64,000 nt of DNA, taken from Streptomyces sp. NBC_00659 (GTDB lineage Bacteria > Actinomycetota > Actinomycetes > Streptomycetales > Streptomycetaceae). The stretch covers positions 6,200,001 through 6,264,000 of the forward strand of contig NZ_CP109031.1 in assembly GCF_036226925.1 (NCBI RefSeq), in the 5' to 3' direction. This document shows, in pieces, positions 1-7,691 of this stretch. Both the position numbers and the translations under genes were made by a program. How positions within the stretch are numbered: position 1 is the stretch's first letter; each line of letters starts with the position of its first letter. The notes below the pieces were generated by a model. That model was given only the letters and a program-made list of their open reading frames with translations. It was not told the DNA's origin and did no database searches.

Positions 1-450
1 GTCATCACCGTCTTCGGGCTCCTCGGGCACCAGATCCTGGACTACCTGCACGTCTCCGTGCCCGCGCTGATGATCGCGGGCGGACTGCTGCTCCTGCTCA
101 TCGCCCTCGACCTGCTCACCGGCAAGACGGACGAGCCGAAGCAGACCAAGGACGTCAACGTCGCCCTCGTACCCCTCGGGATGCCGCTGCTCGCCGGGCC
201 CGGAGCGATCGTGTCCGTGATCCTCGCGGTGCAGAAGGCCGACTCGGTCGCCGGCCAGGTCTCCGTGTGGACCGCGATCCTCGCGATCCACGTCGTGCTG
301 TGGGTCGTGATGCGCTACTCGCTGCTGATCATCCGCGTCATCAAGGACGGCGGAGTGGTCCTGGTGACCCGGCTCGCGGGCATGATGCTCTCCGCCATCG
401 CGGTGCAGCAGATCATCAACGGTGTCACGCAGGTGATCCGGGGGGGCTGA
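1..450 (+). CDS. MarC family integral membrane protein (5' truncated)
   Basis: The frame is open from the first base, so the gene begins outside the window; the last 149 residues are present. Four hydrophobic segments are visible: a Leu-rich one after the PALMIAGG stretch, one at the VPLGMPLLAGPGAI signature, one around AILAIHVVLWVVM and a last one near LAGMMLSAIAVQQIINGV. The PLLAGPGAI motif followed by a C-terminal QIINGV is typical of the MarC/UPF0056 family, whose members have about 200 residues and six membrane spans. The family's role is unsettled; the old link to multiple antibiotic resistance has not held up, so no substrate is assigned. A strong hairpin follows directly, so this is the last gene of its transcript. 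Family assignment is confident, function is not. Confidence 0.85.
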   Translation, partial: VITVFGLLGHQILDYLHVSVPALMIAGGLLLLLIALDLLTGKTDEPKQTKDVNVALVPLGMPLLAGPGAIVSVILAVQKADSVAGQVSVWTAILAIHVVLWVVMRYSLLIIRVIKDGGVVLVTRLAGMMLSAIAVQQIINGVTQVIRGG

Positions 451-468
451 CGCCCTGCCGACACACAG

Positions 469-500
469 AGCCCCGCACGGCTTTCTCGCCGTGCGGGGCT
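469..500 (+). terminator. Intrinsic terminator after the MarC family gene
   Basis: Perfect 12-bp stem AGCCCCGCACGG / CCGTGCGGGGCT around an 8-nt loop, 18 bases after the stop codon. There is no long T-run, as usual in Streptomyces. Confidence 0.8.
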
Positions 501-594
501 CTGAAGTCTTTGCAGCGTCTGCTGTCCGCGACGCGGTTCGTCCTGCGAGGCGCCTTCGGTGCGCCCCTGTACCGCGAAGCGGACGGTCGTCGTG

Positions 595-747
595 TTACGA
601 AACGGTTGTGTCGGCCGGGCGGATCCACAGACGCTGCCCGATGGCGGCGGCCTGCTGAACGATCCGGTTGACGGAGGCGGCGTCTACGACAGTGCTGTCC
701 ACGGGCGTGCCGTCGACATCGTCGAGTCGCATGATTTCGAAGCGCAA
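595..747 (-). CDS. Conserved small protein, 50 aa
   Basis: A short reverse-strand gene. From a TTG start it reads MRFEIMRLDDVDGTPVDST and ends RLWIRPADTTVS before TAA. The TTG is preferred because AGGGAG lies six bases upstream. An ATG eight codons earlier (769-771) has AGGAGG directly abutting it, which is too close to act as its ribosome site. I recognise the MRLDDVDGTxVDSTVVDAASVN pattern as recurring in Streptomyces genomes, but no function is known to me. There is no signal peptide, membrane segment or cysteine; the protein is soluble with an acidic N-terminal half. It stands alone, divergent from the NYN-domain gene and convergent with the MarC family gene. Coding is supported by Streptomyces-like codon use and the conserved sequence rather than by length. 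Confidence 0.7.
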   Translation of the reverse strand: MRFEIMRLDDVDGTPVDSTVVDAASVNRIVQQAAAIGQRLWIRPADTTVS

Positions 748-964
748 GGGCTTCTCCCTTCGTCTGGTCATCCTCCTGAGGAGAACTACTTGGGTCTGAC
801 GAGCGAGGCATCACTGTCCTCGCTCACGTAGGGAGTCAACGGGATGCGTGTTACAAACATTCCCTACGCTAAGGAAATTTTTCGAGAACCTAATTACCGG
901 CGGGTAGCCCGGGTGGCGGAGACTGAACGGCGCCAGTTGTGTTCGCAGCGTGACCGCCGGGACA

Positions 965-1870
965 ATGGCATCGATGAACGACGACCACGCGGCTCTGGCC
1001 GCCCGCATAGACCGTACGAACGAGTTGCTCCAGCGCATGCTCGCCGAGGTCGCGAAGACCCCCTCCACCCACGCGATCTTCGTCGACGCCGGATATCTGT
1101 ACGCGGCCGCGGGGCGCCTCGTCGCCGGCACGGAGGACCGCCGTTCGTTCGACCTGGACACCGAGGGCCTCATCGAGGCACTCATCGACCGGGCCCGCAC
1201 GATCTTCGCCGACAGCAGGCTGCTGCGCGTCTACTGGTACGACGGCGCGCGGCGGCGCATCCACACCGCGGAGCAGCAGTCCATCGCCGAACTCCCGGAC
1301 GTGAAGGTCCGGTTGGGCAACCTGAACGCCAACAACCAGCAAAAGGGCGTCGATTCACTCATCCGCTCGGACCTGGAGTCCCTCGCCCGGCACCGCGCCA
1401 TCAGCGACGCGGCCCTGCTCGGCGGCGACGAGGACCTCGTCTCCGCGGTCGAGGCGGCCCAGGGCTACGGCGCCCGGGTCCACCTCTGGGGCATCGAGGC
1501 ACCCGAGGGCGGCAACCAGGCCGAGCCGCTTCTCTGGGAGGTCGACAGCCAGCGCACGCTCGACCTCGACTTCTTCAAGCCGTACGTGGCCAGGCGGACC
1601 GCCCAGTCGTACGACCCGACGGCGACGGTCCGGCCCACTCGGGAGGACGTGCGCTTCGTGGGCGCCCAGGTGGCCGCGAAGTGGCTGGCCGCACGCGGCC
1701 GTGAATCCCTGGCCGAGCTGCTTCCCGGCCACCCGTATCTCCCCGGCTCGGTCGACCAGGATCTGCTGGTCGAGGCCGAGGGGCTGCTCCAGTACTCCCT
1801 GCGCGGCCAGGCGGACCTGCGCCGCGCACTGCGGGACGGCTTCTGGGAGCACCTTCAGGCGCAGTACTAG
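965..1870 (+). CDS. NYN domain-containing protein
   Basis: About 301 residues. The N-terminal two thirds is a NYN (PIN-like nuclease) fold: THAIFVDAGYLY supplies the first metal-binding Asp, DSLIRSDLESLARHRAISDAALLGGDEDL supplies further acidic residues, and YGARVHLWGIE matches the last strand of the fold. The C-terminal part (PTREDVRFVGAQVAAKWLAARG...LLPGHPYLPGSVDQDLLVEAE) resembles a LOTUS/OST-HTH-like RNA-binding module. By family this suggests an RNA-cleaving or RNA-handling enzyme; the target is unknown. The start is uncertain: GTG at 950, ATG at 965 and ATG at 974 share the frame and none has a clear ribosome site. Monocistronic by position. Confidence 0.85.
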   Translation: MASMNDDHAALAARIDRTNELLQRMLAEVAKTPSTHAIFVDAGYLYAAAGRLVAGTEDRRSFDLDTEGLIEALIDRARTIFADSRLLRVYWYDGARRRIHTAEQQSIAELPDVKVRLGNLNANNQQKGVDSLIRSDLESLARHRAISDAALLGGDEDLVSAVEAAQGYGARVHLWGIEAPEGGNQAEPLLWEVDSQRTLDLDFFKPYVARRTAQSYDPTATVRPTREDVRFVGAQVAAKWLAARGRESLAELLPGHPYLPGSVDQDLLVEAEGLLQYSLRGQADLRRALRDGFWEHLQAQY

Positions 1871-1958
1871 GCCCCGGCGGACAACGTCTGCGCGTCCAGG
1901 GCGTCCAGGGCGTCGAGCGCCGGGCGCCGCGACGGCGCGAAGGTTGCCCGCCCGGGCA

Positions 1959-2852
1959 CTAGCCGAGGTTGCCGGGAGTGCTCGCGGGCAGCGTGCCGTC
2001 CCAGAACGCGGCCAGGGCGCGGGCGGTCTCCAGGGGCTGGTCGGCGTTCGGTGAGTGCTCCGCATCCTCGACGACCGTGCGGTGCGCGTCCAGCCGTACG
2101 GCCATCGTGTCCAGCAGGGTGACCGGCCAGGTGTCGTCACGTTCGCCGGACAGCACGTGCTTCGGGAGCGGGACGGCGGCCAGTTCGGCGACACGGTCGG
2201 GCTCTTCGCAGAGCTGGCGGCCCGTGGCGACGAGCTGGGCGGGACTGTTGCCGAGCCAGCGGCGGCGCAGGTCGGAGAGGTCGTCGAGCCCCGCGTCCAG
2301 CCCGCCGGTGTCGGTCTCCTCGGGCGGCTCCATCGCCTGGATCGCCTCCCACACCTCGGCCATGCTCATCACGGCCAGCGCGTCCCGCAGCAGCTTGACG
2401 CGCTGCTGCTGAGCCGTGGAGATCTGCGCGGGGCCGGAGGCCATGAGGGTCAGGGACAGGAACGGCGACGGGTCGGCCAGCACCGCGGCCCGCGCGATCT
2501 GGCCGCCGAGCGAGTGCCCCACGAGGTGCACCGGAACGCCGACGGCGGCGGCCTGCGCGAGCACGTCCTGCACCAACTCCCTCTGCGCGTAAGCCGTTTC
2601 GTCGTCGCGTGGTCCCTCGGTCTCGAACTGTCCGCGCCCGTCCACGGCCACCGTCCGGTAGCCCGCGGCGGCCAGCGGCGCGTGCAGCGCGATGAAGTCC
2701 TCCTTGCTCCCGGTGAACCCCGGCAGCAGCAGGACGGCTCCCTTGGACTGTCCCTCCGGCGCGGCGTCGAGCACGGCGAACTCGCCGCGCGCGGTCGACA
2801 ACCGGTACGCGCGGACACCGGCGGGCGGAACGAACGTGTAGGGCCTGCTCAT
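1959..2852 (-). CDS. Alpha/beta hydrolase
   Basis: 297 residues with the alpha/beta hydrolase fold. LLLPGFTGSKEDF forms the oxyanion-hole region, GHSLGG places the nucleophile at Ser114, the acid is probably Asp239 or Asp240 in SGERDD, and AEHSPNADQ supplies His266. There is no signal peptide, so it is cytoplasmic. The family covers esterases, lipases, peroxidases and C-C hydrolases; nothing here narrows the substrate. It starts at an ATG facing away from the helicase terminator and probably has its own promoter in the 90-bp gap. It belongs to the same superfamily as the hydrolase at 8916-9905, but the two are not close copies. Confidence 0.9.
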   Translation of the reverse strand: MSRPYTFVPPAGVRAYRLSTARGEFAVLDAAPEGQSKGAVLLLPGFTGSKEDFIALHAPLAAAGYRTVAVDGRGQFETEGPRDDETAYAQRELVQDVLAQAAAVGVPVHLVGHSLGGQIARAAVLADPSPFLSLTLMASGPAQISTAQQQRVKLLRDALAVMSMAEVWEAIQAMEPPEETDTGGLDAGLDDLSDLRRRWLGNSPAQLVATGRQLCEEPDRVAELAAVPLPKHVLSGERDDTWPVTLLDTMAVRLDAHRTVVEDAEHSPNADQPLETARALAAFWDGTLPASTPGNLG

Positions 2853-2944
2853 GCGGAGGAGGCTATCGGGCGTCGGCGAGGGCCGCTCGACGGGTGGGGT
2901 GGTCGGGGGCCGTCACGGTGGCCGTGTGCTGATGCGCGGGTACG

Positions 2945-2985
2945 CCGATGGCCCGGCCCCACCGGAAGGGGGACCGGGCCATCGG
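2945..2985 (-). terminator. Intrinsic terminator after the DEAD-box helicase gene
   Basis: Perfect 12-bp stem CCGATGGCCCGG / CCGGGCCATCGG, with an inner CCCC/GGGG pairing. It lies nine bases beyond the helicase stop codon. Confidence 0.8.
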
Positions 2986-2993
2986 ACGGGGGA

Positions 2994-5396
2994 TCAGCTC
3001 TCCGTGGGCTCCGCGGCGACGACCTTGCGGGTGCGTCGGCGGGTGGCGGGCTTGGTCTCCGTGGCCTCGGCGGCCTGGGCCGGGATCTCGGCGGCGGGAG
3101 CCGTCTCGACGGCCTTGCGGGTCCGGCGGCGTACGGGCTTGGCTTCGGTCGCCTCGGCGGCCTCGGCGGTGTCCGTGGCGGTGCTCGCTGCCTTGCGGGT
3201 GCGTCGGGGCTTGGCCTCGGCGACCGTCTCGGTGACCTCGGTCGCGGGGGCCTCGACGGTGTCCACGACCGCTTCCGCTGCCTTGCGGGTGCGTCGGCGG
3301 GTGGCGGGCTTGGTCTCCGTGGCCTCGGCGGCCTGGGCCGGGATCTCGGCGGCGGGAGCCGTCTCGACGGCCTTGCGGGTCCGGCGGCGTACGGGCTTGG
3401 CTTCGGTCGCCTCGGCGGCCTCGGCGGTGTCCGTGGCGGTGCTCGCTGCCTTGCGGGTGCGTCGGGGCTTGGCCTCGGCGACCGTCTCGGTGACCTCGGT
3501 CGCGGGGGCCTCGACGGTGTCCACGACCGCTTCCGCCGCCTTGCGGGTGCGTCGGCGGACGGGCTTGGCCGGAGCCTCGGTGACCTCGGCGGCCTCGGTG
3601 ACCGTCTCGTCGGCGGGAGCCGTCTCGACGGCCTTGCGGGTCCGGCGGCGGGCCGGCGCGGCCTGAGCCTCGGCGACGACCTCGGCGGCGGCGCTCTCGA
3701 CCACGGCCTCGGCGGCGGTCACCACCGCCTCCGCCGTCTCCACGACCGTCGAAGCGGGCTTGCGGGTCCGGCGACGGCGCGGCGCGGCCGGCTCGTCGAC
3801 GACGCCCTCAGCCGTCGCCACGGCGGCTTCCGCCGCCTCGGTCACGGGGGCGGCGACGGCTGCCGCGGCCTCGCCCGTTCCACCACGCGTCCGCCGACGG
3901 CGGCGCGGCGTGCGGGGCTCGGCGGTCTCGACGGACGCGGGCGACTCCGTGGTCGCCGGAGCGGCCGTGGACGCGGACGTCTCGTCCGCGGGAGCACCGT
4001 TGCGCGTACGACGGCGCTGGCGGGGAGTGCGCGGCCCGCGCTCACGCTCGGTGGGCGCGGGGGCGGGCGCGGCCGTACGGCCACCGCGGCCACGCGGACC
4101 GCCACGGCCACCGGTCTCGCCCAGGTCCTCGACGGCCTCGGCCGAGAGCCCGGCGCGGGTGCGCTCGGAACGCGGCAGGACACCCTTGGTGCCGGCCGGG
4201 ATGCTGAGCTCCTCGTAGAAGTGAGGAGAGGTCGAGTACGTCTCCGGCGGGTCCGGGAAACCGAGGTCCAGCGCCTTGTTGATGAGCTGCCAGCGCGGGA
4301 TGTCGTCCCAGTCGACGAGGGTGATCGCGATGCCCTTGGCACCCGCGCGGCCGGTGCGGCCGATGCGGTGCAGGTACGTCTTCTCGTCCTCGGGGGACTG
4401 GTAGTTGACGACGTGGGTGACACCCTCGACGTCGATACCGCGGGCGGCGACGTCGGTGCAGACCAGCACGTCGACCTTGCCGTTGCGGAACGCGCGCAGC
4501 GCCTGCTCGCGGGCGCCCTGGCCGAGGTCGCCGTGGACCGCGCCGGAGGCGAAGCCGCGCTGCTGGAGCTGGTCGGCGAGGTCCGCCGCCGTCCGCTTGG
4601 TGCGGCAGAAGACCATCGCGAGACCGCGGCCGTCGGCCTGCAGTATGCGCGAGACCATCTCCGGCTTGTCCATGTTGTGCGCGCGGTACACGAACTGCTT
4701 CGTGTTCGCGACCGTCGCGCCCGAGTCGTCCGGCTCCGAGGCGCGGATGTGCGTGGGCTGCGACATGTAGCGGCGCGCGAGACCGATGACCGCGCCCGGC
4801 ATGGTCGCCGAGAACAGCATCGTCTGACGGCGGGCCGGCAGCATGTTCATGATCTTCTCGACATCGGGCAGGAAGCCCAGGTCGAGCATCTCGTCGGCCT
4901 CGTCGAGGACGAGCGCCTTGATGTGCTTGAGGTTGAGCTTCTTCTGGCCCGCGAGGTCCAGCAGCCGTCCCGGGGTGCCGACGATGACGTCGACGCCCTT
5001 CTTCAGGGCCTCCACCTGGGGCTCGTACGCGCGGCCGCCGTAGATGGCGAGAACGCGTACGTTGCGGACCTTGCCCGCGGTCAGCAGGTCGTTGGTCACC
5101 TGCGTGCACAGTTCGCGCGTCGGGACGACGACGAGCGCCTGCGGGGCGTCGGTGAGCTGCTCGGGCTTGGCCCGGCCCGCCTCGACGTCCGCGGGGACGG
5201 TGACGCGCTCGAGGAGCGGAAGGCCGAAGCCCAGCGTCTTGCCGGTGCCGGTCTTGGCCTGGCCGATGACGTCGCTGCCGGAGAGGGCAACGGGGAGCGT
5301 CATCTCCTGGATGGGGAAGGGGTTGATGATGCCGACGGCCTCAAGGGCTTCGGCGGTCTCAGCAAGGATTCCGAGGTCTCGGAAAGTCGTAGTCAG
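2994..5396 (-). CDS. rhlE: DEAD-box RNA helicase with long repetitive basic tail
   Basis: 800 residues from the proposed CTG start. The helicase core is complete: Q motif near residues 22-30, Walker A AKTGTGKT at 47-54, PTREL near 92-96, DEAD at 165-168, SAT at 196-198 and HRIGRTGR at 343-350. It should unwind or remodel RNA in degradation, ribosome assembly or cold adaptation. After about residue 430 comes an unusual low-complexity tail of Ala/Glu/Thr-rich stretches punctuated by RRRTRK-type basic motifs, probably an RNA-binding tail. The tail contains an 86-residue tandem duplication. The start is decided by conservation of MTTTFRDLGI and an AGAGG site seven bases before CTG at 5394-5396. 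The only other in-frame start nearby, ATG at 5498, has no ribosome site. Confidence 0.92.
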   Translation of the reverse strand: MTTTFRDLGILAETAEALEAVGIINPFPIQEMTLPVALSGSDVIGQAKTGTGKTLGFGLPLLERVTVPADVEAGRAKPEQLTDAPQALVVVPTRELCTQVTNDLLTAGKVRNVRVLAIYGGRAYEPQVEALKKGVDVIVGTPGRLLDLAGQKKLNLKHIKALVLDEADEMLDLGFLPDVEKIMNMLPARRQTMLFSATMPGAVIGLARRYMSQPTHIRASEPDDSGATVANTKQFVYRAHNMDKPEMVSRILQADGRGLAMVFCRTKRTAADLADQLQQRGFASGAVHGDLGQGAREQALRAFRNGKVDVLVCTDVAARGIDVEGVTHVVNYQSPEDEKTYLHRIGRTGRAGAKGIAITLVDWDDIPRWQLINKALDLGFPDPPETYSTSPHFYEELSIPAGTKGVLPRSERTRAGLSAEAVEDLGETGGRGGPRGRGGRTAAPAPAPTERERGPRTPRQRRRTRNGAPADETSASTAAPATTESPASVETAEPRTPRRRRRTRGGTGEAAAAVAAPVTEAAEAAVATAEGVVDEPAAPRRRRTRKPASTVVETAEAVVTAAEAVVESAAAEVVAEAQAAPARRRTRKAVETAPADETVTEAAEVTEAPAKPVRRRTRKAAEAVVDTVEAPATEVTETVAEAKPRRTRKAASTATDTAEAAEATEAKPVRRRTRKAVETAPAAEIPAQAAEATETKPATRRRTRKAAEAVVDTVEAPATEVTETVAEAKPRRTRKAASTATDTAEAAEATEAKPVRRRTRKAVETAPAAEIPAQAAEATETKPATRRRTRKVVAAEPTES
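3023..3538. repeat. 258-bp tandem duplication inside the helicase tail
   Basis: Two head-to-tail units, 3023-3280 and 3281-3538, appear identical except for one base at the unit end (GCTG versus GCCG). The period is a multiple of three, so the frame is kept and 86 residues are duplicated. A degenerate third unit begins at 3539. Confidence 0.9.
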
Positions 5397-5774
5397 GGTG
5401 CTGCCTCTTCTGTGTGCGCGGTACGAGGCGAGCGCGGGGGTCGTGTCGGGACCGTGCCGGGGACGTCGGCCGCTCTTGACGGGCGGGCCGAGTGGCATGG
5501 GACCACTGCCGACGCTCGAGCTCTCGTGCCGCTGAGGGTTCCCTCCGGATGCCGTACGCAATGTGCCGTACCGACGAGGAGGGCTGTCGGGTCGGAGCCG
5601 ATCGGGCCACCGACCGGGCATCCTCATTCGTGCGGCCCGTCGAATACTCGCCGGGCGCATTACCACCATACCCCGGAATCGCGCACATGCGATGGCCGAT
5701 TTGGTCACGTAGTCGTCGTCACACAGGTTGAGCAGGGACTTCCCTCGTACGGTGGGCGGGCTATTGTGCGCTTC
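5397..5774. other. Divergent intergenic region between helicase and ferritin-like genes
   Basis: 378 bases without a supported gene. The helicase reading frame stays open through it on the minus strand, but codon quality and the conserved MTTTFRDLG start argue that this is untranslated leader. A locally AT-richer stretch near 5640-5720 (containing CATACCCC and TTTGGTCACGTAG) probably holds the two divergent promoters; no convincing -35/-10 pair could be fixed. Confidence 0.5.
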
Positions 5775-6536
5775 ATGACGACGCCTGACAACGCCGCTGA
5801 GAAGCCCGCCGAGGCCACCGCCGACACCGCCCCCGCGGCCACCGGGGTCGCCGCGCAGAACTGGGAGACGGCCTCGGCCGAGCCCCAGTACCGCGCCGCG
5901 GTCGTGGACCTGCTCGGAGCGCTCGCGTACGGCGAGCTCGCGGCGTTCGAGCGGCTCGCGGAGGACGCCAAGCTGGCGCCCACGCTGAGCGACAAGGCGG
6001 AACTGGCGAAGATGGCGTCCGCCGAGTTCCACCACTTCGAGCAGCTGCGGGACAGGCTCTCCGCGGTCGGTGCGGAGCCGACGCAGGCGATGGAGCCCTT
6101 CGTCGCCGCGCTCGACGGTTTCCACCGGCAGACGGCTCCCTCGGACTGGCTGGAGGGGCTCGTCAAGGCGTACGTCGGCGACTCGATCGCCAGTGACTTC
6201 TACCGCGAGGTCGCGGCCCGGCTCGACTCGGACACCCGCGGGCTCGTCCTCGGCGTCCTCGACGACACCGGTCACGCCGGTTTCGCGATCGAGAAGGTGC
6301 GCGCCGCGATCGACGCCGACCCGCGGGTCGGGGGCCGGCTCGCGCTGTGGGCGCGGCGGCTGATGGGCGAGGCGCTGTCCCAGTCGCAGCGCGTGGTCGC
6401 CGACCGTGACGCCCTGTCGACGATGCTCGTGGGCGGCGTGGCGGACGGATTCGATCTCGCGGAGGTCGGCCGGATGTTCTCCAGGATCACCGAGGCGCAC
6501 ACCAAGCGGATGGCCGCGCTGGGCCTGGCGGCCTAG
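5775..6536 (+). CDS. Ferritin-like fold protein (tRNA hydroxylase-like family)
   Basis: 253 residues. After a low-complexity acidic/Ala N-terminus of about 35 residues, a four-helix bundle carries spaced carboxylate and histidine ligands: ELAAFERLAEDAK, EFHHFEQL, a further helix with DSIASDFYREVAAR, and DDTGHAGFAIEKVR. That pattern fits a ferritin-like di-iron site. The family is annotated as ferritin-like or tRNA-(MS[2]IO[6]A)-hydroxylase-like, and a homologue sits beside rhlE in mycobacteria, so the pairing is conserved. A true tRNA hydroxylase activity is not shown by sequence. ATG at 5775 is chosen; a GTG nine bases earlier is possible. It is transcribed divergently from the helicase. Confidence 0.85.
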   Translation: MTTPDNAAEKPAEATADTAPAATGVAAQNWETASAEPQYRAAVVDLLGALAYGELAAFERLAEDAKLAPTLSDKAELAKMASAEFHHFEQLRDRLSAVGAEPTQAMEPFVAALDGFHRQTAPSDWLEGLVKAYVGDSIASDFYREVAARLDSDTRGLVLGVLDDTGHAGFAIEKVRAAIDADPRVGGRLALWARRLMGEALSQSQRVVADRDALSTMLVGGVADGFDLAEVGRMFSRITEAHTKRMAALGLAA

Positions 6537-6618
6537 GCACGGACACGCCCGGGACGGACACGCCCCTAAGGACTACCGGCGCGGTTCACGGTCGCGGAAG
6601 CGGGGCCTGCGCAGCGGC

Positions 6619-6888
6619 TTACGCCGTCGCCGAGCTGCGTCGAAAACGCTCCTCGGGGCGCAGCAGCAACGACAGCAGCGCCGCGGACACGGCCACCGCG
6701 CCGAGAAGGATGGCCAGGAAGTGGCCGGAGCCCAGGGCCGTGTGCGTCAGGAAGGCGCCGAACAGGGCTCCCGCCACGCCCGTCGACAGGACCAGGCTGC
6801 GTGCGGGCAACCGGTGGGGCAGGCGGTACGAGGCCGCCCACGCCAGCGCGAGACCGAGCAGCGCGGAGCCGAACGCTTCCAAGAACAT
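6619..6888 (-). CDS. Small integral membrane protein, 89 aa
   Basis: Three hydrophobic helices cover most of the protein (FGSALLGLALAWAASY, LVLSTGVAGALFGAFLTHTAL and FLAILLGAVAVSAALLSLLL), followed by a basic C-terminus RPEERFRRSSATA that should face the cytoplasm. GGGAGG lies upstream of the ATG at a workable distance. The family is not recognised beyond small actinobacterial membrane protein and no function can be proposed. It is convergent with the ferritin-like gene, 82 bases away, and is followed upstream by a repeat-rich region. Confidence 0.75.
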   Translation of the reverse strand: MFLEAFGSALLGLALAWAASYRLPHRLPARSLVLSTGVAGALFGAFLTHTALGSGHFLAILLGAVAVSAALLSLLLRPEERFRRSSATA

Positions 6889-7198
6889 GGGTGGGGTCCC
6901 TCCCGCACGGCCGGTGCAAATCGGTCGTAGCCGGTCCTACCCCTGAGGTTCGGAACGCAACCCTCCTCCGCGCCCGGCATGTGCTCCATCTGCCGAGGTG
7001 CCCGGCGCACGGGAGTGGCGGTGGTACGGATCGGGGTGCGCGCCGGAGCGGAAGCGGGCGTACACCGGTCGGAAGCGCCGGCGCGAACCGGCGGCCCCGG
7101 CGAACCGGCGGCCCCGGCGGGCCGGGCAGTAGGACGCAGTACGGGCCGCACGAAACAGAGCAGTACGGTCCGCGCGAAGCAGAGCAGTACGGTCCGCG
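6889..7198. other. Repeat-rich intergenic region
   Basis: No supported gene. It contains two copies of CGAACCGGCGGCCCCGG (about 7084-7117) and a 24-bp direct repeat array at 7138-7209, leading into the large hairpin at 7199-7259. Confidence 0.6.
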
Positions 7199-7209
7199 CG
7201 AAGCAGATA
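7138..7209. repeat. Three tandem 24-bp repeats
   Basis: Units 7138-7161, 7162-7185 and 7186-7209 share the core AGTACGGTCCGCGCGAAGCA with a few substitutions. The last unit runs into the left arm of the following hairpin. Confidence 0.85.
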
Positions 7210-7259
7210 CGGGAAGGGCCCGGTGACGATGTCACCGGGCCCTTCCCGTATCTGCTTCG
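7199..7259 (-). terminator. Very long perfect hairpin after the DUF3107 gene
   Basis: 29-bp perfect arms (7199-7227 and 7231-7259) around the 3-base loop GAT. The right arm starts 14 bases beyond the stop codon of the minus-strand DUF3107 gene, so termination is the likely role. Confidence 0.8.
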
Positions 7260-7272
7260 TCGCTCAGTCGCC

Positions 7273-7500
7273 CTACAGGGCGCTGAATCCGACCTTGCGC
7301 TGCGTGGGCTCGCCGAGCTCCACGTACGCCAGCCGGTCGGCCGGAACCAGGACCTTGCGGCCGTGGTCGTCCACGAGGCTCAGCAGCTGCGACTTGCCGG
7401 CCAGCGCCTCGGACACCGCGCGCTCGACCTCTTCCGGGGTCTGACCGCTCTCCAGAACGATCTCGCGGGGCGCGTGCTGCACGCCGATCTTGACCTCCAC
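7273..7500 (-). CDS. DUF3107 family protein
   Basis: 75 residues, starting MEVKIGVQHAPREIVLES and ending in TQRKVGFSAL. This is the full length of the DUF3107 family (the mycobacterial TB9.4/Rv3208A type). GTG at 7500 is chosen because GGAGGG lies seven bases upstream and the family begins here; an in-frame ATG farther upstream would add residues not seen in the family. The protein is small and acidic, with no membrane segment and no known enzymatic motif. In mycobacteria too it is next to a TetR regulator, here 191 bases upstream on the same strand with a terminator between, so the two are probably transcribed separately. Confidence 0.88.
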   Translation of the reverse strand: MEVKIGVQHAPREIVLESGQTPEEVERAVSEALAGKSQLLSLVDDHGRKVLVPADRLAYVELGEPTQRKVGFSAL

Positions 7501-7628
7501 GGCTTTGTCCCTCCGACGGTCAGTCATGTGCGCGTTCGTACGCGCCGTACGCAGCACACATTAGCCCGGCGAGGGGACGCGCACGCTCCGCCCGGGAACG
7601 CCAGGAGCGAACAGCCGACGGGAACAAA

Positions 7629-7660
7629 GAAGCGGCCGAGGGGCATGCCCCGGCCGCTTC
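7629..7660 (-). terminator. Intrinsic terminator after the tetR gene
   Basis: GAAGCGGCC and CGGCCGCTTC arms with GGGGC/GCCCC inner pairing and one bulged base. On the minus strand it is followed by TTTGTT. It lies 32 bases past the regulator's stop codon. Confidence 0.75.
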
Positions 7661-7691
7661 CTTCGCGTCGGTGATCCGGTGATCCGGCGGA

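Noticed and set aside
2055..5774. Plus-strand extension of a 1493-codon open frame upstream of the ferritin-like gene
   Set aside because: It is the antisense shadow of the hydrolase and helicase genes; low-complexity Gly/Leu/Arg translation, and only the part from 5775 has family similarity.
5397..6500. Minus-strand extension of the helicase frame over the ferritin-like gene
   Set aside because: High GC keeps the frame open; the translation there is not conserved and opposes a real gene.
7138..7209. Possible CRISPR-like array
   Set aside because: Three 24-bp units abut without spacers and no cas genes are present.
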